This document shows positions 8,296 to 16,429 of a DNA stretch of 64,000 bases, in pieces (within the stretch, counting starts at the first letter, position 1; each line of letters starts with the position of its first letter). The position numbers and the translations under genes were made by a program. Source of the stretch: Bacteroidetes bacterium 46-16 (GTDB lineage Bacteria > Bacteroidota > Bacteroidia > Chitinophagales > Chitinophagaceae); the NCBI GenBank assembly GCA_001897835.1, contig MKUN01000035.1:1-64000 (forward strand), written 5' to 3'. A model generated the notes under the pieces. That model did no database searches. It was given only the letters and a program-made list of their open reading frames with translations, and had not been told where the DNA came from.

Positions 8296-9246
8296 CTAGT
8301 CCACAAAAAAGAACTTCATCAGCACTTCGAGGAAACGATTGCGCAGGTTGGGCCGGTATGACCTGTCTTTTTCCCTTTTGGTCTTTTTGAAACCGCGCCG
8401 GGCATCAGCTTTATAATTGGTGGGATAGTGCAGGGTAGGGTTCATCAGCCAGATGAAGTGGCGCATCAGCAATGGTTCGTAGGACCATGGTAGTTTTGAA
8501 GCATCTACTTTCGGCTCCAGTTCTTTTACCAGCTCATAAAACAGGTCGTAATTGTATTTAATGATACGCTTGTTAGCCCAGCCATTATTCAGCTCCATGC
8601 CCAGGTGAAAGGTCAGGTGTTTATCCAATAGCAGTACCGGCTTATCGGCAAAGGTGAACATATTATAGAACAGGTCGTTGCCAAAGGGTGGTGCGCCTAC
8701 GCAGATATCTTTCTTGATGAACTGCGGCCACAGCTCGCGCTTGAAAACGAATGTATCATAGCCTGCATGCGATTTACCTACCTCTGCATACATAAGGTCG
8801 AGATTGGTCTCTTTGAGGAACCTGTTATGTATGCGCCTGCGGTTGATGACAATAGCATCGTGCCCGGATTTTATATATTCTGCCACAGCGGTGTAAAAAA
8901 AGGGCATCATGTTGATGTCCAGGGCGGTATAGACCAGGTATTCAGCCGTGGAATTATCATATAGCGCCTGCATGATGTCCGTTATCAGCGGGAACCTGAA
9001 CTTTTCGCCCGGCAATATATCAGTAAGGTTGCGTGTAAGTGCCGGCAATACTGTGAATTCCTTTGGTACGAAGCTGTTATCGGCATGCTCATTGATGGTA
9101 TAGAGGGCCACCGCTTCGGGCTGGCGATAGTATTCTTTTGCTTTGATCAGTGAATTAAAAGTGACCACCTGTGCCATGAACAGGCTTTTTTTCTCCGCTT
9201 CCGATACGGGATTGATCACATGGGCAAAAGAAGGCATCCCGGGCAT
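8296..9246 (-). CDS. glycosyltransferase-like protein of unknown specificity
   Basis: A 316-residue soluble protein. The N-terminal part looks like an alpha/beta nucleotide-sugar-binding fold: 'FAHVINPV', a conserved-looking 'VVTFNSLIKAKEYY', then 'EYLVYTALDINMMPFFY' near residue 115, where 'LDIN' sits where GT-A enzymes carry their D-x-D-like metal site. A basic C-terminal tail (residues ~280-305, many Lys/Arg) could contact membrane or glycan. I do not recognise a named family and give glycosyltransferase as the most likely reading only. It converges on the sulfotransferase gene with one base between the stops and lies 132 bases from the divergent MBOAT operon. Met4 (9237) is an alternative start. 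Confidence 0.5.
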   Translation of the reverse strand: MPGMPSFAHVINPVSEAEKKSLFMAQVVTFNSLIKAKEYYRQPEAVALYTINEHADNSFVPKEFTVLPALTRNLTDILPGEKFRFPLITDIMQALYDNSTAEYLVYTALDINMMPFFYTAVAEYIKSGHDAIVINRRRIHNRFLKETNLDLMYAEVGKSHAGYDTFVFKRELWPQFIKKDICVGAPPFGNDLFYNMFTFADKPVLLLDKHLTFHLGMELNNGWANKRIIKYNYDLFYELVKELEPKVDASKLPWSYEPLLMRHFIWLMNPTLHYPTNYKADARRGFKKTKREKDRSYRPNLRNRFLEVLMKFFFVD

Positions 9247-9327
9247 ATAGGGCCAAAGATATTTATTTTATGCAAAAAGGTTTAGGCTGCAAACAGGGCA
9301 GAAGTGCATGAGGCAGGGGATTTTGAC

Positions 9328-9335
9328 TATCTTTA
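9328..9335 (+). promoter_or_regulatory. possible -7 box for the MBOAT/pyrrole operon (one mismatch)
   Basis: TATCTTTA differs from TAnnTTTG only in the last base and lies 43 bases before the ATG at 9379. No clear -33 TTG is present. Weak, but it is the best candidate in the 132-base divergent gap. Confidence 0.25.
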
Positions 9336-9378
9336 CCGGATATAGATAATCATAAAGTATTCAAAATATCCCCTGACA

Positions 9379-11874
9379 ATGCCTGATACTGCCGCAGGAG
9401 CAAGACAAGAGTTATTTCCTGAAATTTCCTACGATCATCAGTACGCTAAAGCTAATTGGCCATTCGTCCTTTTATACAGCCTCCTTTTCTCGGCTGTGAT
9501 GTATGTCATGAAGACTTTTATGATCGCACCCGTTTCAGGTATTACTGATCTTGCTCTTGTATTTATACCGGGCTTCATCATACATTCACTGGCCCCCTTG
9601 CGCTACAGGCCCTTTATCTATAATGTAATATTTGTCATCTGTCTTTTTTATGTTTTTAGCTGGGTTACTGCGGTGGCCATTGGCGTCTTTCTTGCGTTTA
9701 CGGCCTGGGTCATTTTCAGGGATATGAAGCTGCGCCTCAAGTACATCTACCTTGTTTTGCTGGCCATAGTCTTCATGTTGCTGCGCAATTCTTTTCTTTT
9801 TTACATGCCCCGGGTGAATATGAGCATCCCCTTTGCGGCCGCCATACTCATGTTTCGGATAGTTGTGCTGATGTATGAGGTGAAGTACAGCAAAATGCCG
9901 GAAAACTACTGGCTTAAGCTGTCTTACTTTTTTTGCTTCCCCAACCTCGCCTTTTTATACTTCCCCATTATCGACTATAAAACGTATGCGAGAAGCTATT
10001 ATGCCAGCCCCTTTAATGCCATATGCAATAAAGCACTGCTGTATATGATGACAGGGATAAGCTTCCTGCTCGTTTATAAATACAGCACCTATTACCTCGA
10101 TGTGTCATATGCCGATGTGCATGATGTTTACAGCCTTTTCTGGCTGCTGTTGTCGAAGTATACGATGGTCATAAAGGCCACAGGGCTGCTCATACTGGGC
10201 CTCAGCTTTGTCTATATGTTCGGCTTTGATATGCCGCCACTGTTCGGTAATTTTTTCCTGGCCACCTCCTTCAATAATTACTGGCAGCGGGTGAATATTT
10301 ACTGGAAAGATTTTATCGTAAAGGTGGTTTACTACCCGCTTTATTTCAGGTACAGGAAGAGGTTGAAGAATGTGACAACTGTTTGTATCATTCTTGCTGT
10401 ATTGTCTTCGTGGATCTTCCATGTTTATCAAAAATTCTGGCTTTCGGGCAGTATATCCATGCAGGTACAGGATTTCCTGTATTGGTTCATTTTGGCAGTG
10501 CTGGTAGCCCTTGACCTGTATATATTGGGCAAGAACACCAAAAAAGGTAAAGAAGCAGAGTCTTTAAGAACGCATATCATAAAATCAGGCGGTTTTGTCA
10601 TCGTGTTCATCACCATGCTGGTGCTATGGTTGTTATGGAATTCAGGCAGTATATCCACCTTTACTTTCATCATGTCTGAGGGGCTGCATGCCACAGTAGC
10701 CCAGTTAATGCTGGTGGTGACGCTTATAATTGCGGCAATGGCCTGTTTCACAGTTTACCTGCAACTCTCAAGCAGGTACAAGACCACGCTCATTACGCGT
10801 AGCAAAAGGTATAATCGCTTTGCCTATACCACGCTTTTTGCTTTGTGCCTGTTGGGTATTGCCCGTCCCTATTTGTCGAAGAGCAAGCTGGTGACGGTAG
10901 CTTTTTCGAAAGAGAATGTCAAAAAGGACGACAAGGCACAAAAAGAAGCGGGCTATTATGCTGCCGTCACCGATACCAAGACCGAGGATTGGGAAGTAGG
11001 TTTATCATGGGGCGACAGGCGTTCTCTCTTTGGCCATATAGGTAAATATTCGAACGACCTTGTATTCCAGTTATTGAAACCCAATGCCAGCATAAACTTT
11101 ATGGGGCATAAAGTGACTACCAACAGCTATGGCTTTCGCGATAAGGATTATCCCTTACAAAAGGGGGCGAATACATTCCGTATAGCTTTGGTGGGCGGTT
11201 CATACGAGATGGGCTCAGGAGTAGATGAGAACGAGGTGTTTGAAAAGATCGTAGAGGATAGCCTGAACACATATTATAAGGGGGATCCGAATATAGAGAT
11301 ACTCAATTTTGCTATGGGCTCATTTACTTCTGTGCCGCAGATGGAGATTTTGAGGACCCAGGTGATACAGTTCCACCCCGATGAGATGATGATATTCTAT
11401 CACACCGACGAGATGCGCAGGGCCTCCAGGTTCTTTGCGCGCTATATCACAAATGGCGTAGACCTGAAGTATGACTATTTGCTGAAAGTAAAAGCTGCCT
11501 CAGGGGTAAAACAGTCCATGAGTATAGAGGAGATCATATCAAGGCTTGATCCTTATATGCCCGCCCTCACCGCCTGGTGCTATAGCCAGATGGATTCTAT
11601 ATGCAGGGCCAATAACATAAAACCGGTATGGATATTCCTGCCCACCACTAGCGATGAACTGGAAGGGAGTGAACTGGTGAAATTCAGGCATATGGCCGAT
11701 ACTGCCGGGTTTAGCACCTATGTACTGAACGGTGTATTTGACGGCTACAAGCATGACCAGATCGTGGTTTCGGACGAAGATACCCATCCTAATGCCCTGG
11801 GTCATCGTTTAATTGCAAATAAATTATTTAATTTGTTGACTGATTCTACCAATCATATAATTTTCAAAAAGTGA
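9379..11874 (+). CDS. MBOAT O-acyltransferase fused to an SGNH/GDSL-like domain
   Basis: An 831-residue inner-membrane protein in two parts. Residues ~20-510 form many membrane helices and carry MBOAT (AlgI/DltB-type) hallmarks: 'FNNYWQRVNIYWKDFIVKVVYYPLYF' region near 297-322, equivalent to the 'FWRRWHIS...YiPL' block, and the predicted catalytic His348 in 'SSWIFHVYQKFW'. Residues ~570-831 are an SGNH-like domain with 'GGSYEMGSGV' (Ser608) and 'DTHPNALGH' (Asp801, His803); the usual GDS is GGS here. Such pairs move acyl groups across the membrane onto exported polymers, as DltB/DltD and AlgI/AlgJ do. Its stop overlaps the GTG start of the carrier-protein gene by four bases, so the likely acyl source is that carrier. 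Acceptor unknown. Confidence 0.85.
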   Translation: MPDTAAGARQELFPEISYDHQYAKANWPFVLLYSLLFSAVMYVMKTFMIAPVSGITDLALVFIPGFIIHSLAPLRYRPFIYNVIFVICLFYVFSWVTAVAIGVFLAFTAWVIFRDMKLRLKYIYLVLLAIVFMLLRNSFLFYMPRVNMSIPFAAAILMFRIVVLMYEVKYSKMPENYWLKLSYFFCFPNLAFLYFPIIDYKTYARSYYASPFNAICNKALLYMMTGISFLLVYKYSTYYLDVSYADVHDVYSLFWLLLSKYTMVIKATGLLILGLSFVYMFGFDMPPLFGNFFLATSFNNYWQRVNIYWKDFIVKVVYYPLYFRYRKRLKNVTTVCIILAVLSSWIFHVYQKFWLSGSISMQVQDFLYWFILAVLVALDLYILGKNTKKGKEAESLRTHIIKSGGFVIVFITMLVLWLLWNSGSISTFTFIMSEGLHATVAQLMLVVTLIIAAMACFTVYLQLSSRYKTTLITRSKRYNRFAYTTLFALCLLGIARPYLSKSKLVTVAFSKENVKKDDKAQKEAGYYAAVTDTKTEDWEVGLSWGDRRSLFGHIGKYSNDLVFQLLKPNASINFMGHKVTTNSYGFRDKDYPLQKGANTFRIALVGGSYEMGSGVDENEVFEKIVEDSLNTYYKGDPNIEILNFAMGSFTSVPQMEILRTQVIQFHPDEMMIFYHTDEMRRASRFFARYITNGVDLKYDYLLKVKAASGVKQSMSIEEIISRLDPYMPALTAWCYSQMDSICRANNIKPVWIFLPTTSDELEGSELVKFRHMADTAGFSTYVLNGVFDGYKHDQIVVSDEDTHPNALGHRLIANKLFNLLTDSTNHIIFKK

Positions 11875-12134
11875 AAAAAGCAGAGCTTAAAGACGCAGTA
11901 AGGAACTATGTCGCCGATGGTGTGTTCAATGGCAGCATGCCTGCTGAATTCAATGATGACATGAAGCTGGTATCGACCCGGTTGATGGATTCCATTGTTA
12001 CCCTCAACATGGTAAATCATTTTGAGGAGTTGCTTGGCATTGAATTACAGGCCCACGAGGTAAATGTTGACAACCTTGATTCGGTGAACCTCATAACCGG
12101 CTTTCTTGCAGAGAAGGCAGGTATAACGGAATAG
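11871..12134 (+). CDS. acyl/peptidyl carrier protein
   Basis: An 87-residue acidic helical carrier protein. The phosphopantetheine site is Ser41 in 'RLMDSIVTLNMV', matching the D-S-[LI] core of carrier proteins. It should be converted to the holo form by a phosphopantetheinyl transferase encoded elsewhere. The start is a GTG that overlaps the stop of the MBOAT gene (GTGA), a sign of translational coupling. The adenylation gene follows two bases after its stop. By position and the identity of its neighbours it most resembles DltC and PltL: it would carry the amino-acyl group loaded by the next gene. Inferred cargo is L-proline, later oxidised to pyrrole-2-carboxyl. Confidence 0.9.
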   Translation: MKKAELKDAVRNYVADGVFNGSMPAEFNDDMKLVSTRLMDSIVTLNMVNHFEELLGIELQAHEVNVDNLDSVNLITGFLAEKAGITE

Positions 12135-12136
12135 TA

Positions 12137-13612
12137 TTGAAGCAACTGGATGAAATAATACAGGGCTATATTACGAATGGGGGGTCGGCACAGGCATTGG
12201 AAGACACCTCGGGGAATACGGTTTCTTATCCCGAACTGGGGTCTGCGCTCAACAGCTACACCGAACAGATCAAAACAAAACTACCGGCGGGTAAAAAGAG
12301 CATTATTGCCGTGATCAGCGAACGCAATATACAGTTGCCTGCGCTGCTGTATGCCGTTATATGTTCCGGTAATGCTTATGTGCCCATCGATCATCGTTTC
12401 CCCGCTGAGCGGGTAAGCGCCATTCTTGATGAGGCCCGCCCCAATGCGGTTATCATACAAGACAAATACCGGGAAGCCTTTGAAGGGCTTTGCGGTACTG
12501 CGGCTGAAAGTATTGCACTCAATGAAATACATACGCTCTTGATCTTCGACCGGGAGCCGGCCACCATCCCCGATGATACTGCGTATATACTTTATACCTC
12601 GGGTTCCACAGGTGTACCCAAAGGGGTGATCCATACACAGCACAGTGTGCTTAGCTTCCTGCAATGGTGCAGCGATGCCATAGCCTGCGGGCAGGGCAGC
12701 AGGTTCATTTCCATATCCCCGCTCCAGTTCGACCTGTCGGTTTTCGATATGTATTTCTTCCTGTTCCGGGCAGGTACTTTATTACTGCTTACCGAGGCCG
12801 AGCTGGCCAATCACAGGATGCTGGCTAAGATCATCTTTGAGCACAAAGTGAATTGTATTTATGCCACGCCTTCCTTGTTCCAGTTATTGTGTAATGGCGG
12901 TAAACTGCAGCAATATGACTTTGGCCATGTGAGCCACATATTACTGGCGGGTGAACCTTTGTACTGGACATTGCTGCATGAAATGAAGCCTTATTTCACG
13001 AACGCAAACTGTTATAACCTTTACGGACCCACCGAGACCAATGTTTGCTGCTATTACGAGGTAAAATTTGAAGAAGAAGCCCTCAATCCCGTGGCTGTGC
13101 CTATTGGGAAACCCTGCGGGGATACCAGAATACACCTTGAAGTATATGATGACCCCGCTATGCCTGAGTTGTGGATCGCATCGGCTACGCTGATGTATGG
13201 TTATGTAGCGGCTGAGGCCTCATTCAGGTACCTCGATGGCATAAAATATTACAATACCGGCGACCTGGTAAAGACAGGCGGAGCCGGGAACCTGGTATTC
13301 TGCGGGCGCAGGGACAGGATGATCAAAAAGAACGGTTTCCGGGTGGAGCCCGCTGAAATTGAACGCTATATCAAAGAATTACCGGGTGTTTTGCAGGCTG
13401 TAGCAGTACCTGCACCCATAAATAATACTGTAAAACTTGTTATCTTTATACAGTCCGGCAAGGCTTATAGCCTGCTTGACATTAAACAATACTGCCTCCA
13501 AAAACTGCCTTATTATATGGTGCCGGATGATGTTGTGATGGTGGACGAATTACCCGTCAACCTGAATAATAAGACAGATGTTCAACAATTGATCGAGAAA
13601 TATGTTAAATAG
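12137..13612 (+). CDS. stand-alone adenylation enzyme, predicted L-prolyl-carrier protein ligase
   Basis: A 491-residue AMP-forming adenylation enzyme that should activate an amino acid with ATP and load it on the carrier at 11871. Core motifs are 'YTSGSTGVPKG' (153-163), 'NLYGPTET' (294-301), 'YNTGDL' (372-377), 'GRRDRMIKKNGFRVEPAEIE' (390-409) and a C-terminal Lys479 in 'NLNNKTD'. Aligning by eye to GrsA gives binding-pocket residues D199, L200, F203, Y242, L269, A271, L295, V303, C304, K479. That code, DLFYLALVCK, is the one I know from L-proline enzymes of pyrrole pathways (RedM, PltF, CloN4, AnaC type). It starts at a TTG two bases after the carrier stop; no nearer ATG exists. A DltA-like D-alanine role is the alternative, but the code argues against it. 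Confidence 0.85.
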   Translation: MKQLDEIIQGYITNGGSAQALEDTSGNTVSYPELGSALNSYTEQIKTKLPAGKKSIIAVISERNIQLPALLYAVICSGNAYVPIDHRFPAERVSAILDEARPNAVIIQDKYREAFEGLCGTAAESIALNEIHTLLIFDREPATIPDDTAYILYTSGSTGVPKGVIHTQHSVLSFLQWCSDAIACGQGSRFISISPLQFDLSVFDMYFFLFRAGTLLLLTEAELANHRMLAKIIFEHKVNCIYATPSLFQLLCNGGKLQQYDFGHVSHILLAGEPLYWTLLHEMKPYFTNANCYNLYGPTETNVCCYYEVKFEEEALNPVAVPIGKPCGDTRIHLEVYDDPAMPELWIASATLMYGYVAAEASFRYLDGIKYYNTGDLVKTGGAGNLVFCGRRDRMIKKNGFRVEPAEIERYIKELPGVLQAVAVPAPINNTVKLVIFIQSGKAYSLLDIKQYCLQKLPYYMVPDDVVMVDELPVNLNNKTDVQQLIEKYVK

Positions 13613-14753
13613 AGTATTGCCGGATTATCAAGAGGTACGCAATGCGTATTACTCCTTTGCAATGCAGCATTATGAGGAGACAGATATGGTAGCGGCAGAC
13701 AAGAACGGGTATTTCGATAAAGATTTGTGGCATAAGGCGGCAGAAGTATGTTTGCATGGCTTGCCTGTTGCCCGCGAATACGGGGGGAAGGCGTATAGCG
13801 CGATGCAAACCTGTGCAGCATTTGAGGGTTTTGCAAAAGGCTGCCGCAATAATGGTTTGGCATTCTCGATAGCGGCACATGCTGCGGCAAGCACGATACC
13901 GCTTTACAGGCATGGCAGCGAAACGCAGAAGAATGAGCTATTGCCCGGGCTGGCACAGGGTAAAGTGATATGCGCCAATGCTATTACCGAGCCCAATGCC
14001 GGGTCTGACGTATATAAGATGGAAACTGTGGCGATGAAAGAGCATGAGGGGTATAAGATCAACGGGCATAAATGCTACATCACTAATGCACCAGTGGCCG
14101 ATCACATATTGCTGTACTGTATGACGGATAAAGCAAAGGGCTTTTTTGGTGGTGTAAGTGCATTTTTGCTGCCTGCCGCCACACCCGGTATCAGTACCGG
14201 CGATATAAAGGATAAAATGGGGTTGAAGACCGTGCATATGTCGGAAGTGTGGCTGAAGGATGTTAGCGCTACTGCAAATGATATGCTGGGTAAAGAAGGT
14301 GCCGGAGCTATGATATTCAATGAGAGTATGGTATGGGAGAAGGCAATTATGTGCGCCATGAACCTTGGACAACTGGAGCGGGTGTATGAAAAAACGCTCA
14401 GCTACTGCAAAAAGAGGATGCTTAACGGTAAAGCGCTCATTAGCCTTACCAATATCGCCCATTCATTGGCTGATGTGAAAGTGGTCATTAATGCGGCAAG
14501 GGGCCTGGTATATGATGCAGCATGTGCAATTGATGAACATAGCAAAGATGCCTTGCAAAAAGCATCGGTAGCTAAGTGTTTCGTAACCGAAAATGCCGTA
14601 AAATGCATACAAAAGATGCAGACCATGTATGGTGGTGCCGGCTATCTTGCTGAAAATGAGATAGAGCGCGAGTACAGGGACATATATGCATCACTGCTGT
14701 ATTCCGGCACTGCCGATATACAGCGTAATATTATTATAGGACATTCAAACTGA
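13602..14753 (+). CDS. acyl-CoA dehydrogenase family, predicted L-prolyl-carrier protein dehydrogenase (PltE/RedW-like)
   Basis: A 383-residue FAD enzyme, the length of PltE-type dehydrogenases. It should oxidise carrier-bound proline to pyrrole-2-carboxyl thioester. FAD/substrate motifs include 'AITEPNAGSD' (128-136) and 'MYGGAGYLAENEIEREYRD' near the C-terminus. The glutamate of ordinary medium-chain enzymes ('YEGT') is Ser here ('LLYSGTADIQ'), while a Glu sits at the isovaleryl-CoA-dehydrogenase-like site (Glu246 in 'ESMVWEKAIMCAMNLG'). Both features are typical of the prolyl-carrier dehydrogenases. The start ATG overlaps the end of the adenylation gene by 11 bases, so the two are coupled. 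An ordinary fatty-acyl dehydrogenase is the main alternative. Confidence 0.85.
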   Translation: MLNRVLPDYQEVRNAYYSFAMQHYEETDMVAADKNGYFDKDLWHKAAEVCLHGLPVAREYGGKAYSAMQTCAAFEGFAKGCRNNGLAFSIAAHAAASTIPLYRHGSETQKNELLPGLAQGKVICANAITEPNAGSDVYKMETVAMKEHEGYKINGHKCYITNAPVADHILLYCMTDKAKGFFGGVSAFLLPAATPGISTGDIKDKMGLKTVHMSEVWLKDVSATANDMLGKEGAGAMIFNESMVWEKAIMCAMNLGQLERVYEKTLSYCKKRMLNGKALISLTNIAHSLADVKVVINAARGLVYDAACAIDEHSKDALQKASVAKCFVTENAVKCIQKMQTMYGGAGYLAENEIEREYRDIYASLLYSGTADIQRNIIIGHSN

Positions 14754-14762
14754 TAGTGTATC

Positions 14763-16217
14763 GTGAAAGCTTCTGAAAAAGTGTATGATTTTATTATAAT
14801 CGGCTGTGGCCCGACAGGCTCCACAGCAGCTACTTACCTGGCCCGCCTTGGCTATTCGGTCATGGTATTTGAGCGCACCAAATTCCCCCGCCAGCACGAG
14901 GGTGAGTCGCTGTTGCCCTTCTGTTACCCCTTATTCAAAGAATTGGGCGTGTATGATGAGATGAAAACCAAATTCGTGAAGAAGCCGGGTGTGCGTTTCC
15001 TGAATTATACCGATACACAGAGTGCGACCTATTGTTTCCAGAACATCATTACTGATGAGAGTAAGCTTTCCTTCCATGTATTAAGGTCCGAATTTGACCT
15101 GATGCTGATGAACAATGCCATAAAGAACGGTGCAGCGGTAATGCAGGAAACCAAAGTGGAATCGGTGAACCTGAAGCGTGAAGATAAGCTGGTGGATGTA
15201 GTGACTACCGATACAGAAGGCAATAAGACTGAATGGTGTGCAAGATTCCTGATAGATGCCAGCGGGCAGGATACCTTCCTGGCCAAACGCTCCGGGGCTA
15301 AAAATGCCTATAAGGAGCTGGACCGTACCGCTTTTCTTACGCATTGGGAAGGAGGCGAATATACCGACGGTTTGCAGGTAGGGCTGCTGCAATTAGTATA
15401 CCTCAACGATAAGAAAAGCGGCTGGTTCGGCGTGCAGCCTGTGGGCAAAGACCGACTGAGTGTAGGCCTGGTGGTGAACCGCCAATATATCAAAGAACAA
15501 AAGAAGATACTTACCGATAAAGGCATTAAGGACTGGCAGATGGCCTTTTATAAGCAGGAGGTAGAGGAGTGTGCATTCACACGCAGGATACTGGCCAATG
15601 CGCAGATCATTCAACCGTTACTTATCGTTTCGGATTATTCTTACTATACCGAAAAACCCTGGGGCGATAATTATGCCCTGCTTGGCGATGCCGGTAAGTT
15701 TCTCGATCCCATATTCGCCTCAGGTGTTTACCTGGGCATGAACAGTGCAAAGATGTTCGCCGAAGCGATACATGTGAAGATCACAGAAGGTGAGGAGGCC
15801 GGTGCAGTGCAGTTGGAACATGCTTATAAACATATTAATGGCGCCTATGAGCTTGTAGAGAAATTTGTGAATATTTTCTACGATCCCAATTCATTCAATT
15901 TGGCCGATGCTCCACCGGATGCGGAATCCAAGTACAAAAATTACGAAACTGCCTTTTCATTAGTGCATTACCTGCTTGCGGGCGACTTCTTTAATAATTA
16001 CGACAAATACTCCGGTTTCCTGGATATGTTGCGCAACCCCGATCAGTTCCAGCGTTGGAGAGCTTTGTCCAGGAGCAGGCCAAGCCTGAATACACCGACA
16101 TGCGACAGCGATTTCAACGAGATATTCGGTGATATTCTTGATGAACTGGTGCCCGCTGCACCGGGTAAGGAAGAAGCGCATAAACTGGTGCTGAAAGGTA
16201 AAGGCCAGGAAGCATGA
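14763..16217 (+). CDS. FAD-dependent halogenase-like oxidoreductase, copy 1 (PltA/CndH-like)
   Basis: A 484-residue flavoprotein of the halogenase/geranylgeranyl-reductase superfamily. It has the FAD motif 'GCGPTGS' (14-20), 'HEGESLLPF' (45-53), the 'KKPG' segment with Lys73/74 where PltA-type halogenases have their conserved Lys, 'LIDASGQ', and 'LLGDAGKFLDPIFASGVYLGMNSA', very close to the PltA block. The W-x-W-x-I-P halogenase motif is only partly kept: 'GWFGVQPV' has the first Trp and the Pro but not the second Trp. It could therefore chlorinate or brominate a carrier-bound pyrrole, or hydroxylate or oxidise it. The GTG start lies nine bases after the dehydrogenase stop. It is a clear paralogue of the gene at 16430. 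Confidence 0.8.
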   Translation: MKASEKVYDFIIIGCGPTGSTAATYLARLGYSVMVFERTKFPRQHEGESLLPFCYPLFKELGVYDEMKTKFVKKPGVRFLNYTDTQSATYCFQNIITDESKLSFHVLRSEFDLMLMNNAIKNGAAVMQETKVESVNLKREDKLVDVVTTDTEGNKTEWCARFLIDASGQDTFLAKRSGAKNAYKELDRTAFLTHWEGGEYTDGLQVGLLQLVYLNDKKSGWFGVQPVGKDRLSVGLVVNRQYIKEQKKILTDKGIKDWQMAFYKQEVEECAFTRRILANAQIIQPLLIVSDYSYYTEKPWGDNYALLGDAGKFLDPIFASGVYLGMNSAKMFAEAIHVKITEGEEAGAVQLEHAYKHINGAYELVEKFVNIFYDPNSFNLADAPPDAESKYKNYETAFSLVHYLLAGDFFNNYDKYSGFLDMLRNPDQFQRWRALSRSRPSLNTPTCDSDFNEIFGDILDELVPAAPGKEEAHKLVLKGKGQEA

Positions 16218-16429
16218 TCTCTGTTATTAGTTAGTGCCTGCATATACAATGTGCATGTAATTAGCGCTTTTTACCTTGCGTTTAGGTATATGTTTCTTTG
16301 TGCGCTCCCCGTAAGGTTGATTACCTTATTTTCTTTAACTTTAACAGTATCACACGCAACACAACCGTAACCCTCATACCTGTAAGGCATCTTAGTTTTT
16401 ATCGTCCCCTGTAAAATAGATCCCTTTAA

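Noticed and set aside
9379-13612. A true dlt operon for D-alanylation of teichoic acid
   Set aside because: Bacteroidota have no teichoic acids, the adenylation pocket reads as L-proline, and the operon continues with a prolyl-carrier-type dehydrogenase and halogenase-like enzymes.
16218-16429. Hidden gene or riboswitch between the two halogenase-like genes
   Set aside because: The 212 bases contain stops in all frames and only weak inverted repeats (around TGCATATACAATGTGCATG). Probably a decayed spacer or a weak internal promoter.
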